A stretch of 43,158 bases of DNA. Origin: Thermoproteota archaeon. Lineage in GTDB: Archaea; Korarchaeota; Korarchaeia; Korarchaeales; Korarchaeaceae. Made by a program: the position numbers and the translations under genes. The stretch lies in assembly GCA_027491395.1 (NCBI GenBank), contig JAOZFI010000054.1, positions 1 through 43,158 on the forward strand. The letters run 5' to 3'. This document shows, one piece after another, positions 17,162-25,465 of this stretch; the first letter of the stretch is position 1; each line of letters begins with the position of its first letter. The notes below the pieces were generated by a model. That model was not told the origin of the DNA. It did not search any database and saw only the letters and a list, made by a program, of their open reading frames with translations.

Positions 17162-18543
17162 AGCACCTCCTCGACGCTGAGTATCCTGAGCGAGTTCGTC
17201 TTGGCCCTCCCGTGGGGATGTCCGAACGTCACAACTACGGTATCTTCAATGTCCAACGCCCCTCTCTCCAAGCAGTGGTTAACCGCTTGCCTCACGGCCT
17301 CGTCCAAGTCTTGGGAGACGAGGAGGCTCTCGACTCCCCAGCTCAAGGTCAGTAAACCTCTTGTCTTTTCCCTGCTCAGGAGAGCTAGTATTTTGGCCTT
17401 GGGCCTGTGCCTCACTACATGCCTAGCGGTGAATCCTGTGTAGGTGAAGCACAGTATGACGGGGCTCTTCAACATCTCGGACGCCTCCACGGCCGCCTTA
17501 CCTATGAAAGCAGCCTTCGAAGTGAGGGGAAAGTCCATCCTCGGGGTTAGGGAACGCTCAGCGCTCTCTGCTATGACCCTCATCCACCTGACGCTCAACA
17601 CAGGGTACTTACCCACAGCCGTCTCCGCTGATAGCATGACAGCGTCACTCCCGTCCATTATGGCGTTGTAAACATCGGTTACCTCTGCCCTCGTCGGGAC
17701 GGGGCTCGAGGTCATGGATTCCAGCATCTCGGTGGCGGTTATCACGGGCTTGGCAGCCTCGTTAGCCAGTCTTATCAGCCTCTTCTGGATCTGGGGTACC
17801 TCCTCCAGTGGAAGCTCAACGCCTAGATCCCCTCTGGCCACCATTATGCCATAGGACTCCTCCAGAATTTCCTTTGCGTTCTCAACTGCCTCTCTTGTCT
17901 CTATCTTCGCTATTAGAGAAGGAGGATCGTCAGTCAGCGATTTCAAGAACTCCCTAGCTTCTATAACGTCCTCCACCGCCTTAACGAATGAGAGGGCTAT
18001 GAAGTCTACTCTCTTCTCCACAGAGAGCTTCATGGCTAGCCTGTCCTCCTCAGTAAGCCCCTTGAGGTCGAAGGGCTTAGAGGCATGTACCGACCTCTTG
18101 TCCCTTATCACTCCTCCATGGACCACCCGGCACTTCAGGAGGCCCTCCCTGACTTCCTCCACCACCAGCCGGATCCTGCCTTCGTCAATGTACAGCTCAT
18201 CTCCCTTCGCTAGGTTCTTGAGGACGCTGGACGGTTTAATCTTGATCTCTCCCAAGCCCTCCTTCCCACTGACCGTAACCACGTCCCTCTCCTCTACCTT
18301 CAGCTCCTTTCTCCCCATATGGGTTCTAACCTCTGGCCCCTGAAGGTCGGACATTACCCCAACCCTCAACCCCAGTTCCTGAGCTGCTCTACGAACCAAG
18401 TCTATGTGGTTGGCCTTCTCAGTTAGGGTGCCATGGGAGAAGTTCATTCTAGCAACGGACATGCCCTCCGCTACCATCCCCTTCACCACCTGTATGGTGG
18501 AGGAAGCCGGGCCTATTGTCGCTACTATCTTGGTGCGGGCCAT
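17113..18543 (-). CDS. pyk: Pyruvate kinase
   Basis: Converts phosphoenolpyruvate and ADP to pyruvate and ATP. Hallmarks are TKIVATIGPAS at the N-terminus, ARMNFSHG (Arg32, Asn34, Ser36, His37), AKIETREAVEN, and MVARGDLGVELP, with the C-terminal regulatory domain complete. 476 residues, normal. The TATA box lies 25 nt upstream of the ATG, so the transcript is probably leaderless. The C-terminal 16 codons overlap pyrC on the other strand. Confidence 0.97.
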   Translation of the reverse strand: MARTKIVATIGPASSTIQVVKGMVAEGMSVARMNFSHGTLTEKANHIDLVRRAAQELGLRVGVMSDLQGPEVRTHMGRKELKVEERDVVTVSGKEGLGEIKIKPSSVLKNLAKGDELYIDEGRIRLVVEEVREGLLKCRVVHGGVIRDKRSVHASKPFDLKGLTEEDRLAMKLSVEKRVDFIALSFVKAVEDVIEAREFLKSLTDDPPSLIAKIETREAVENAKEILEESYGIMVARGDLGVELPLEEVPQIQKRLIRLANEAAKPVITATEMLESMTSSPVPTRAEVTDVYNAIMDGSDAVMLSAETAVGKYPVLSVRWMRVIAESAERSLTPRMDFPLTSKAAFIGKAAVEASEMLKSPVILCFTYTGFTARHVVRHRPKAKILALLSREKTRGLLTLSWGVESLLVSQDLDEAVRQAVNHCLERGALDIEDTVVVTFGHPHGRAKTNSLRILSVEEVLQAGEPNPSSTTGPLS

Positions 18544-18562
18544 CCTGACCTAGTACAGTGAT

Positions 18563-18572
18563 CCATTAAAAG
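18563..18572 (-). promoter_or_regulatory. TATA box of pyk
   Basis: CTTTTAATGG on the minus strand is centred 25 nt before the ATG at 18543, predicting a leaderless or nearly leaderless message. Confidence 0.6.
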
Positions 18573-18671
18573 CGGGCAGCAGAAGCCCCGAGAATCCAAT
18601 AGTATCTCCGGTCTTATCGCCTGAATAGTTTCTTAGAAAAATTAAAATTTCCTAGAACGAAGGTGGGCTTG

Positions 18672-18920
18672 ATGGGGGTAAGCAAGGTCAGCAGAAAGGG
18701 GCTCACCAACATACCCTCGAAGGTGAGGAGGGAAGCTGGAATAGAGGAGGGAGATCTCATGGTATGGGAGGTGGAGGGTAGAGAGGTCATAAGAGTGCGA
18801 ATCGTGAAGGACCCGCTGAAGCACCTGAAGGGGAAGTACGATGATCCAGATCTAACCTACGACAGAGTCGAGGAGACTACTGATAGGCTCATTGAGAGGG
18901 AGATGGATGCCGGTAATTGA
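18672..18920 (+). CDS. vapB: AbrB-type antitoxin (VapB)
   Basis: A small swapped-hairpin AbrB/SpoVT DNA-binding protein: residues 1-42 run VSKVSRKGLTNIPSKVRREAGIEEGD, the usual KGxxxIPxxxRxxxGI pattern, followed by a charged tail that would wrap the toxin. ATG at 18672 is preferred because GGTGG lies 5 nt upstream; GTG at 18663 would overlap that site. The 3' end overlaps the PIN toxin. Such pairs repress their own promoter. Confidence 0.85.
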   Translation: MGVSKVSRKGLTNIPSKVRREAGIEEGDLMVWEVEGREVIRVRIVKDPLKHLKGKYDDPDLTYDRVEETTDRLIEREMDAGN

Positions 18921-19320
18921 GCTGGATATGCTGATCGCCTTGGTCAACAAATCGGACAAGCTGCACAAGGTGGCAAGCGGGCTGTTTCAGGCTATCACCT
19001 CGGGGAGGTTGAAGGAAATGAAGTTAGCTTCTTCTGCCCTTCTGGAGTACGAGCTGGTGCTGAGGTCCCGTGGATACAGTGAGAAAGACATTAGGGGAGA
19101 TATAGAAGCCTTCAAACTGATCCCTAACTTAAAGGAGGCCTTCCTAACATCCGAGGTGATCGTGAAGGCCTCCTCACTCAGAGAGAAGTATTCCCTCACC
19201 TACTTCGATTCCCTGCACTGTGCCACAGCCATGCTGTATGATGGTAAAATAGTGGCCTCTGATAACGCTTACGATAATGTTCCCGAAGTGAGAAGGTTGG
19301 ATCCTTCCTACCTAATCTGA
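18907..19320 (+). CDS. vapC: PIN-domain toxin (VapC)
   Basis: A ribonuclease toxin of the PIN family. Acidic residues that would bind Mg are visible: ELD near the N-terminus (MPVIELDML), Glu in LEYELVL, Asp in YFDSLHCATA, and Asp in VASDNAYD. About 137 residues. ATG 18907 lies inside the antitoxin 3' end (14 nt overlap) and gives the normal N-terminus; the earlier TTG at 18892 would add five residues. It looks intact. Confidence 0.87.
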   Translation: MPVIELDMLIALVNKSDKLHKVASGLFQAITSGRLKEMKLASSALLEYELVLRSRGYSEKDIRGDIEAFKLIPNLKEAFLTSEVIVKASSLREKYSLTYFDSLHCATAMLYDGKIVASDNAYDNVPEVRRLDPSYLI

Positions 19321-19576
19321 TCTGGTAATTAAGAGCACTTGGTCGGAGAGAATAGGTGTTCTTACACGCAGTATCGGCATTGGGTTTTTCCAGGAGTTTA
19401 AACTTGGTTGGCGTGAGAGGGGGCCACAACTTACCTGCTCGTGCTCCTTTTTCAGGAATTCCTTCAGGCAGACTCTAGGTTTTCTTTTAGTGATGTATTG
19501 AACTCATGGGATCAGCAAATGGTTTGTCTGCGTGGTTAATGGCTGATACGGTGTATTAGGATGATGCCAGTCATGT
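19321..19576. other. Gene-free stretch, nothing identified
   Basis: A 256-bp gap between the VapC gene and the next plus-strand gene. I see no tRNA-like TpsiC sequence, no convincing box C/D pair, no long inverted repeat and no coding frame with normal codon use. It lies between accessory genes and may be eroded sequence. Confidence 0.4.
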
Positions 19577-20239
19577 ATGGTAATAAGTAATATTTGGCTC
19601 GACAATCCAGTGCCAGATACCCGGAGGTTCAGGTCCGATCTGGAGGAGCTGGCTAGGAGGATAGAGAGGAGGGGGGGTCTACCGGCCGGCAGGCTGAGAC
19701 CCCTTATCGACAGGCTGACCGACCTCTACATAGCTGGGGCCGTGAAGATAAATCATTCGGCCATGGAGCTGGTGATAGCGGCTCACCTGATCATGAAGGG
19801 ATATCAGGTGGATGTAGAGGTTAAAGTGAACGACCTCAGATGCGACGTGATGGGCACGAATAAGGGAAAGGTGATAGTAGAGGTGGAGACAGGCTTCGTC
19901 CCTCCAGAACATGCCTTGGATCCCGACAGTTTTTGCAGGGCGAGGATAGCAAGCAAGATCGCTAGGTATAGCCAGTATGCAGATATATTCTATTTAGCGG
20001 CGCCCCCCACCTATCTGATGGAGATACCCCCTTTCCTCCTTACCCCTCCCCACGCTAGGTCCGAGATAGAGCTGAGGAAGTGGAAGGAATTGCTGGACAG
20101 GTACTATAGAAATCCGCCCATACCCATAGAGCTGCTGAGGAGGGCCAAGCTCAATGGGATTCTTGTGACTTACGTAGATGAAGGTAGAGTGATAGAGCTC
20201 AGCACCGAGGCCTATCTCAACCTATTTAAGTACATCTAG
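19577..20239 (+). CDS. Conserved archaeal hypothetical protein, possible PD-(D/E)xK fold
   Basis: 220 residues without signal or membrane segments. The centre (residues 63-105) reads as helix, strand, then DLRCDVMGTNKGKVIVEVETG, placing Asp90 before Glu102-x-Glu104. This resembles the core of restriction-endonuclease-like nucleases, but the usual Lys is replaced. The block VETGFVPPEHALDP followed by RARIASKIARYSQYAD looks strongly conserved. No family name can be given. It sits between toxin-antitoxin pairs, suggesting an accessory or defence role by association only. ATG start; another out-of-frame ATG lies at 19573. Confidence 0.75.
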   Translation: MVISNIWLDNPVPDTRRFRSDLEELARRIERRGGLPAGRLRPLIDRLTDLYIAGAVKINHSAMELVIAAHLIMKGYQVDVEVKVNDLRCDVMGTNKGKVIVEVETGFVPPEHALDPDSFCRARIASKIARYSQYADIFYLAAPPTYLMEIPPFLLTPPHARSEIELRKWKELLDRYYRNPPIPIELLRRAKLNGILVTYVDEGRVIELSTEAYLNLFKYI

Positions 20240-20362
20240 AGACATAAGCTCTGATTGCAAGACATAAGACGGGAACGATAGGATGACTTCTCAGCATTCA
20301 GCCGTTCCGATCTAATCTAAGGACAAGGTAGGAGGATGTGCTATTCTCGTATAGTGAATGCT

Positions 20363-20785
20363 CTACTTTATCACGGGGAATGTCTTTACCCCGACCTCTG
20401 AGGCCACATCTCTCAGTTTTTGATCGAATGTAGCGAGATCCGCTCCCCTCATGACGGCTAGAGCCAGATAAAGAGAATCGTATACCGTAATTTCATACCT
20501 CATCGCTATGCTCAGGGCCTCCATGATCAGCTCGCCTGCTGGATATACTTTCATTCTACTCAAGATGTTGAGCAGATCCTCAGCAGCCTTCCTGCACTCC
20601 TCTTCATCGAGCTCTCCCCGAACATTTCGCCTCCATATGGCATTGGCGGACTCTGGCAGTGCGAGGTCGAGGGTGCATACCCCTTCACCGCCTAATATCC
20701 AGCCCTTGATGGATCTCTCGGCCTCATCGGATCCCTCCTCATCCAGCACCAGCTTAACGAGGAAAGATGAATCCAAGACTTTCAT
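20363..20785 (-). CDS. vapC: PIN-domain toxin (VapC)
   Basis: 140 residues with the PIN core: VLDSSFLVKLVLDEEG (first Asp), the central Glu in ALPESANAIWRR, ITVYDSLYLALA, and DLATFDQKLRD. All four acidic positions are present, so it looks active. Start ATG at 20785 overlaps the stop of the upstream antitoxin by 4 nt (ATGA). A ribonuclease toxin held in check by the ribbon-helix-helix partner. Confidence 0.9.
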   Translation of the reverse strand: MKVLDSSFLVKLVLDEEGSDEAERSIKGWILGGEGVCTLDLALPESANAIWRRNVRGELDEEECRKAAEDLLNILSRMKVYPAGELIMEALSIAMRYEITVYDSLYLALAVMRGADLATFDQKLRDVASEVGVKTFPVIK

Positions 20786-21000
20786 CTGCTCTCCCTGTCC
20801 TCTCTGATGATTCGAGCTGAATCCGTCTTTATCTTCCTTTTTCGGGCCTCTTTCCTAGCTTTGTCTATTATCTCCAGTAATTCGTAGTCTCTAACCCTTT
20901 CTTCTATGTATTTCCTTATTTCTTTGCTCCAGTTGACTTTCAGCTTCTTCATTTTCTCTTTCAGCTCTCTCGGAACCCGGACTGTGACTACCGAACTCAT
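20782..21000 (-). CDS. vapB: Ribbon-helix-helix antitoxin (VapB)
   Basis: 72 residues. The N-terminus SSVVTVRVPRELKEKMKKL is the beta-strand plus first helix of an RHH DNA-binding fold, followed by WSKEIRKYIEERVRDYELLEII and a basic tail. It would bind DNA as a dimer and neutralise the adjoining VapC. TTTAAAACG, centred about 27 nt upstream, gives a leaderless transcript. Confidence 0.88.
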   Translation of the reverse strand: MSSVVTVRVPRELKEKMKKLKVNWSKEIRKYIEERVRDYELLEIIDKARKEARKRKIKTDSARIIREDRESR

Positions 21001-21004
21001 CGGT

Positions 21005-21041
21005 ATTACGTGATGAAATACGTTTTAAAGAATTGCGTAAT
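21005..21041 (-). promoter_or_regulatory. VapB promoter with flanking inverted repeat
   Basis: The TATA-like CTTTAAAACG (21022-21031, minus strand) is bracketed by ATTACG (21005-21010) and CGTAAT (21036-21041). Arms this short could be chance, but their position around the TATA box of an RHH antitoxin fits an autoregulatory operator. Confidence 0.4.
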
Positions 21042-21092
21042 GACTAATTGGAATACTAACATTTGAGGTCACTGACTCGACAACGGCAAGGC

Positions 21093-21109
21093 ACTGTGAG
21101 GTCCACAGT
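21093..21109. repeat. Small perfect hairpin
   Basis: ACTGTG (21093-21098) and CACAGT (21104-21109) enclose AGGTC. It lies beside the GC-rich non-coding patch and could be part of it, or a terminator if that patch is transcribed on the minus strand. Confidence 0.35.
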
Positions 21110-21119
21110 TAGAATAAAC

Positions 21120-21262
21120 CCGAGAACTGCTTTCGGGGGGGATCCCCGACCTTCCGGCCGGGTTACCTCCGGTCGCCCCTCTCGAGGCGGCCGGAATTTC
21201 AGCGGTCAAGGCTAACCCCGACCGCCTACTCCTCCCCTTTCCCGGCAGAGGATACTTACCGG
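21120..21262 (-). ncRNA. Candidate structured non-coding RNA (strand uncertain)
   Basis: This patch in a 304-bp gene-free gap is much richer in G+C than the AT-rich sequence on each side, which in thermophiles often marks structured RNA. Visible pairings include CCGGCCG with CGGCCGG (about 21155-21195, enclosing a CCTC/GAGG hairpin), GCGGTC with GACCGC (21202-21225), and CGGGG with CCCCG near 21135-21148. On the minus strand a TATA-like TTTATTA near 21270-21276 precedes it at suitable distance. It does not match tRNA, 5S, SRP or RNase P motifs that I know. It could also be eroded mobile DNA. Confidence 0.35.
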
Positions 21263-21304
21263 CAGTGACTAATAAACCTTCCGTATCATATTTTCACAAA
21301 TTTG

Positions 21305-21811
21305 TTAAAACTTTTTGATTAGGGATGGGAGGGAGGCCGTAGTGTATAGCTGATCCCTCCTGACGCCAATCCAGACCTCTATGGCCTCCTCCACGGCTTT
21401 CACGAGGCGAGGCGTGGGTCTGCCTAGCTTTATCCCTGGGCACCTCTGATCGACGTAAACGTAGAATTCGCCCAGTTTGTGGGAGTAGTAGGCCTCCTCA
21501 CCCCTTCCATACTCAGGATTCCTGTATATCTTGAAAGGCCATATTTTACAGGCGGAGGGCTTCATTCCCAAGCTTTGAAGGTAGCATAGACCCGCTTCAT
21601 TATCCTCGATGAGGAATGGGCAGGCCTCTCCTTCTCTCTTCCTTATGTACTGTTTCCCAGCAATCGACTCTATATACTGGGGACCGAAGGTGCGGGCTAC
21701 GGATATTGCTTCATGGGGCTTCAAGGGGATGCGGAAGCGGTAGCAACATAGGCCGCAGGCGTAACATGTGAAGTCGGAGACCCGGCTCCACGGTAGGTAC
21801 AGTTCGCCCAC
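21305..21811 (-). CDS. YkgJ-family cysteine-cluster protein
   Basis: 168 residues. The family motif FTCYACGLCC (Cys16, 19, 22, 23) is followed by CPFL, GLCYLQ, KPSACKIWPF and RCPG, matching the CxxCxxCC...CPFL...C...RPxxCxxFPF layout of YkgJ/UPF0153 proteins, thought to bind a metal or Fe-S cluster. No precise role is established for the family. The GTG start at 21811 sits next to a GGGGAGG, so the exact start is uncertain. Confidence 0.85.
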   Translation of the reverse strand: MGELYLPWSRVSDFTCYACGLCCYRFRIPLKPHEAISVARTFGPQYIESIAGKQYIRKREGEACPFLIEDNEAGLCYLQSLGMKPSACKIWPFKIYRNPEYGRGEEAYYSHKLGEFYVYVDQRCPGIKLGRPTPRLVKAVEEAIEVWIGVRRDQLYTTASLPSLIKKF

Positions 21812-21930
21812 CTCCCCGGATCTCCCCCTATATCCGAACGGGCTGGTTCTTAAGTGATACCCTTCTCAACGCACACATTTGAGAAAACTCTATTTTATTT
21901 TGAATGGGATGCTAGGCGCCATGGTGAGTT

Positions 21931-22242
21931 TTGGGTTATGTGGTAATTATTGATGATCGTGGGAGGATGGTCTTACCCGTCGAGGCGAGGCGCAGACTGG
22001 GCATCAGGAAAGGGAGCAGAGTCCCCCTGAAAGTGACCAGCGATAACCCGGCTGGAACCATAGTTTTAGACAAGCTGTATGAGGAGGTCTCCAAGATCTT
22101 CGATGAGAAGTTCAAAGACTGGAAGGAAGAGGATCACGAGGCCTCCAAGATGCTGGAGATTATTCTAGGTGGAGATCATCGACCCAGTTTACCTCGTTGC
22201 CTACCTTCGACCCTCCGATCCGCTTCACCCTCATTCCATTGA
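21931..22242 (+). CDS. vapB: AbrB-type antitoxin with a decayed partner
   Basis: Residues 1-45 form an AbrB swapped-hairpin domain (VIIDDRGRMVLPVEARRRLGIRKGS), followed by the usual acidic tail. The last 20 residues (after ILGGDHRP) look out of keeping and overlap the toxin pseudogene by 74 nt, so the natural end may be lost. The start is TTG at 21931; an in-frame stop lies just upstream. TATTTTATTT at about 21891-21900 is a plausible TATA box. Its VapC is broken. Confidence 0.72.
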   Translation: MGYVVIIDDRGRMVLPVEARRRLGIRKGSRVPLKVTSDNPAGTIVLDKLYEEVSKIFDEKFKDWKEEDHEASKMLEIILGGDHRPSLPRCLPSTLRSASPSFH

Positions 22243-22572
22243 GATAATATAGGAACTCGGTGAGGACAGGAAGGTCTCTCAGGCTTCTCTCTTGGAGCTA
22301 GATTTGCTCATGAAGAGCAGGGGTTTTACATGGATCAGAGGATCAAGATGTGGCACCTGTTGAATGGTGTTATAGACGGATCTCTCGAGCCTCTCTCCCT
22401 CAGATATTGCGTTGGGGCGTTCCTCTCATCCAAGGGACTTGACTACTTCGACTCCCTCATAGCCGCCCAATGCCTAGTTAGGGGGAAGCTCGTCACAACA
22501 GATCAGGAGATCATCGAGGTTGTCATGAGGAGCGAGGAATTGCTAGGCGAGTCTGAGGAGTTATCTCGCTGA
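22169..22572 (+). pseudogene. Broken PIN-domain toxin (vapC)
   Basis: Starting at GTG 22169 the frame encodes a PIN N-terminus (VEIIDPVYLVAYLRPSDPLH) and hits TAG at 22250-22252. The same frame resumes with ELGEDRK and SLLELDLLMKSRGFTWI, then loses register near 22336. From about 22330 the next frame supplies RIKMWHLLNG, LDYFDSLIAAQ and LVTTDQE, the PIN C-terminal half. One missing base would restore WIxRIKMW. There are therefore two lesions, one stop and one frameshift, and no full-length toxin. Confidence 0.82.
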
Positions 22573-22687
22573 TTGATGAGGTTAGGTGATGGGTATTAAG
22601 GGGAAAGCCGATCAGGAGAGACCGGTGGACCATTAGGCTACTAGGAGAATTGGGCGTTACGGTAGGCAGATATCATAGCAAGTTCGA

Positions 22688-24331
22688 TCAAGGGGGGATC
22701 CTCCTCAGCAGTCCCATGGAGCGATATCCCCTAGCGTACGAGGACATCGGTTTGACCTCTACCTCCTCCAAGCTCACTGAATTGAAGGCTCTGGCCAACT
22801 CTAAGGCTAGATCGGCGTTCAAGACTAGAGGGGTATTCAGGTCGGCCGCCAACCTCCTCACCGCGTAGTCAACCTGAGGAGCGTACCCGGTAGCGATGAC
22901 CATGTCAGCTCTCCCCTCTTTCAGCAGTTCCATCGCCTCCTCCTCGCCAACTTCCGACACCCACCAGACGTCCAGCGTGGATGCCAGAGCATCCGCAGCC
23001 GCCTCCATCTTCCCGCGCTCCTCTCCGAAGCCTTCGTATCCCACTACCACCCCCCTCTCTGGCAATCTGTTCGGGCTCACAGCCAGCCAAGACTTAAGGA
23101 GAGCAGCCTCGTAAGCCCTGTCCATTGAAGCGACTTCCCCCGTTGACCTCATTTCAACCCCCAGAAAGGGATAGGCCCCTCTCAGCTGTGACCACGAGAA
23201 CTGCGGTGACTTAACCGCGTAGTGTCGCATCACGGGCTCGTAGAATTCATCAACCCCCAGAAATCCCTCAAATACTACTTTTGCAGCTGCTCTGGCTAGG
23301 TTGACGCCCGAGGCCTTGCTGGAGAAGGGCATTGACCTAGAGGCCCTCAGGTTCAGCTCCAGTACGTAAACACCGCTACCGTTTATCACGAACTGTAGGT
23401 TAAAGGGTCCCCTTATCTGGAGGGCCCTTACTAGTTTCAAGGTAGCCTCCTTCATTTCGCTCACTGGCAGACCGCGGACCGGCAGTATCATGGTGGAATC
23501 GCCAGAATGAATACCAGCAGGCCCGATATGCCTTATCACCACCCCAACCACGCTCTCTCCGTCGGCAACACCATCTATCTCGGTCTCTGGTCCTCTCAAG
23601 AACTTCGACACCACCACACTCCTTCCAGTGGAGAGGGCTGAGCGAACCGCCCGCATCAAGGACCCTTCGTCCCAAGCTAGTGACATGGAGGTGCCACTCA
23701 GGACGTGTGACGGCCTCACCATCACCGGGTAGCCGTGCTCCATCGCGAAATCCAGCGCCTCCTCCACCGAGTTCACCTCCTTCCATGGAGGCTGCTTCAA
23801 TTCGAGCTCATCCAAGAGTTGGGAGAACCTGTCCCTGCTCTCGGCCACCTCCACACTACTCCCGCTCGTCCCCAGCACCTCGACCCCTCTGGATTCTAGG
23901 GGCTCGGCCAAGTCATTGGCCACCTGCCCTCCGAGGAAGGTGACGACCTTGATGGTAGACTCGAACTCGTATATGTCGAGCAGCCTCTCTAGGGTGAGCT
24001 CCTCGAAGTAGAGCCTGTCCACCACATCCCAGTCCGTGGATACCGTCTCCGGGTTGTAGTTCACTATTGTTACGGTGTCTACGTACTCCTTCGCGGCTCT
24101 GGCGAACTCCATCACACCCCAGTCGAACTCCACTGAGACACCTATCCTGAAGACCCCTGCCCCTATCACCAGCACATCAGCTCTGGCCCTCACGTCGTGG
24201 GTCTGACCCCCGTAAGTGGCATACAGGTAGTAGGTGATGGAGGGCCACTCGGCTGCCAGCGTATCTATCTGCTTGAATACTGGAGATATTCCCAGCGACT
24301 TCCTGAGTCTCCTGACCTGATCCTCGCTCAT
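22688..24331 (-). CDS. carB: Carbamoyl phosphate synthase large subunit, C-terminal segment
   Basis: 547 residues covering the linker (VRRLRKSLGISPVFKQIDTLAAEW), the second pre-ATP-grasp and ATP-grasp modules (carbamate phosphorylation), and a C-terminal MGS-like allosteric domain (from about VVVGYEGFGEE). It is in frame with the preceding segment and separated from it only by a TAG at 24350-24352, exactly where homologues have Arg or Gln (GFSDA-x-IA). The ATG at 24331 has an excellent GGGAGG 6 nt upstream, so it could be translated on its own, like the separate carB2 of Methanocaldococcus and Aquifex. Confidence 0.88.
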   Translation of the reverse strand: MSEDQVRRLRKSLGISPVFKQIDTLAAEWPSITYYLYATYGGQTHDVRARADVLVIGAGVFRIGVSVEFDWGVMEFARAAKEYVDTVTIVNYNPETVSTDWDVVDRLYFEELTLERLLDIYEFESTIKVVTFLGGQVANDLAEPLESRGVEVLGTSGSSVEVAESRDRFSQLLDELELKQPPWKEVNSVEEALDFAMEHGYPVMVRPSHVLSGTSMSLAWDEGSLMRAVRSALSTGRSVVVSKFLRGPETEIDGVADGESVVGVVIRHIGPAGIHSGDSTMILPVRGLPVSEMKEATLKLVRALQIRGPFNLQFVINGSGVYVLELNLRASRSMPFSSKASGVNLARAAAKVVFEGFLGVDEFYEPVMRHYAVKSPQFSWSQLRGAYPFLGVEMRSTGEVASMDRAYEAALLKSWLAVSPNRLPERGVVVGYEGFGEERGKMEAAADALASTLDVWWVSEVGEEEAMELLKEGRADMVIATGYAPQVDYAVRRLAADLNTPLVLNADLALELARAFNSVSLEEVEVKPMSSYARGYRSMGLLRRIPP

Positions 24332-24349
24332 CCCCAGCCTCCCAGCTAT

Positions 24350-25462
24350 CTAAGCGTCGGAGAATCCGTACCTCTTCGCCGCATACAGAGAAGAAGGGCT
24401 CGGATCAAGCGTGGAGTAGGTCTTGACGGCCTTCTCCAACTCCTTGATGAACCATACATCCACGCCACTAGCCTCGGCTACCTCCTCAGCACTCGCTCCT
24501 CCAGCTAGAGCTATCGAGGCCCATGCCGGCCAGTAGGGCCTCCTCCCTCTTAAGGCCTCCAAGGCGTACGAGGGATCCCCTTCCATTGGCAGCCCGTCGA
24601 ACCCCCCTAACATCCTCAGGCCCTTCTGCATAGCCTCCGCTAAGTTCCTGCCTACAGCCATGACTTCTCCTATGCTCTTCATCTCGCTCCCTATGCTCTC
24701 CTCCACCCCCTCGAACTTCTCCAGATCCCATCTCGGGATCTTCACGACCACGTAGTCGAGGCTGGGTTCGAAGCAGGAGCAAGTTACCCCGGTCACCCTG
24801 TTCAGTACCTCATCGAGCCTGTAGCCCAGAGCCAGCTTGGCCGCCACGTAGGCTAGTGGGTAACCCGTGGCCTTGCTAGCCAAGGCTGAAGATCTGGACA
24901 TCCTCGGGTTCATCTCTATGGCGTAGTACCCGTCTCCCAACGCGAATTGAACGTTACCCTCGCCCACCAACCCCACGGCCTCAGTGACCCTCAGGGATGC
25001 GCTCCTCAGCATCTGATACTCCTGGTTGGTGAGGGTCTGGCAGAGCGCCACCACGACGGATTCGCCGGTGTGCACGCCCATTGGGTCAGCATTCTCCAAG
25101 CAGGCTGGAGCGATCACATTCCCGTAAGCATCCCTCACCACCTCGAACTCTATCTCCTTCCATCCTCCTAGGTACTTCTCCACGAGGGCGCTCCCTATAG
25201 AGCTCGCCTTCAAAGCCCTCAGGATGAGAGCCCTCATCTCCTCCCTGCTCCAAGCTATGAAGGAACCCCTCCCGCCCAAGTTGTAGGAGACCCTCACCAT
25301 CACCGGGTAGCCTATCGAGTCTGCCGCCTCCACCGCCTCCTCCACCGATGAGACATGCCTGCTAGGGGGCATGGGCACCCCGTTCCTCTCCAGAGCCTCC
25401 TTGAACTTCTCCCTGTTCAATGCCCTGTCTATGGCCTCGGGCTGGGTCCCGAGTACCCTCAC
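24350..25462 (-). CDS. carB: Carbamoyl phosphate synthase large subunit, middle segment
   Basis: 370 residues: the first ATP-grasp domain (bicarbonate phosphorylation), with VRVSYNLGGRGS, VEKYLGGWKEIEFEVVRD, ENADPMGVHTGES and EMNPRMSRSSALASKATGYPLA, then the oligomerisation domain to GFSDA. It follows the N-terminal segment in the same frame after TAA (25466-25468). The codon before its GTG is GAA, so LDR-stop-EVRVLGT replaces the usual LxRYxVxVLGT. The GTG at 25462 has only a weak upstream AGG. Without the first segment it would lack the first Rossmann domain, so independent activity is doubtful. Confidence 0.85.
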   Translation of the reverse strand: MRVLGTQPEAIDRALNREKFKEALERNGVPMPPSRHVSSVEEAVEAADSIGYPVMVRVSYNLGGRGSFIAWSREEMRALILRALKASSIGSALVEKYLGGWKEIEFEVVRDAYGNVIAPACLENADPMGVHTGESVVVALCQTLTNQEYQMLRSASLRVTEAVGLVGEGNVQFALGDGYYAIEMNPRMSRSSALASKATGYPLAYVAAKLALGYRLDEVLNRVTGVTCSCFEPSLDYVVVKIPRWDLEKFEGVEESIGSEMKSIGEVMAVGRNLAEAMQKGLRMLGGFDGLPMEGDPSYALEALRGRRPYWPAWASIALAGGASAEEVAEASGVDVWFIKELEKAVKTYSTLDPSPSSLYAAKRYGFSDA

Positions 25463-25465
25463 TTC

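Noticed and set aside
19490-19552. Possible box C/D RNA (GTGATGT ... CTGA)
   Set aside because: The C box is imperfect, no D'/C' pair is properly spaced, and such short motifs occur by chance.
20255-20312. Near-palindromic CGGGAACG ... CGTTCCG in the gap before vapC
   Set aside because: Short arms with a bulge and a long loop; there is no promoter or gene context that gives it meaning.
24350-24352. TAG in carB read as pyrrolysine
   Set aside because: TAG ends several intact genes here (pyrI, pyk and others), the second internal stop is TAA, and no pyrrolysine genes are visible.
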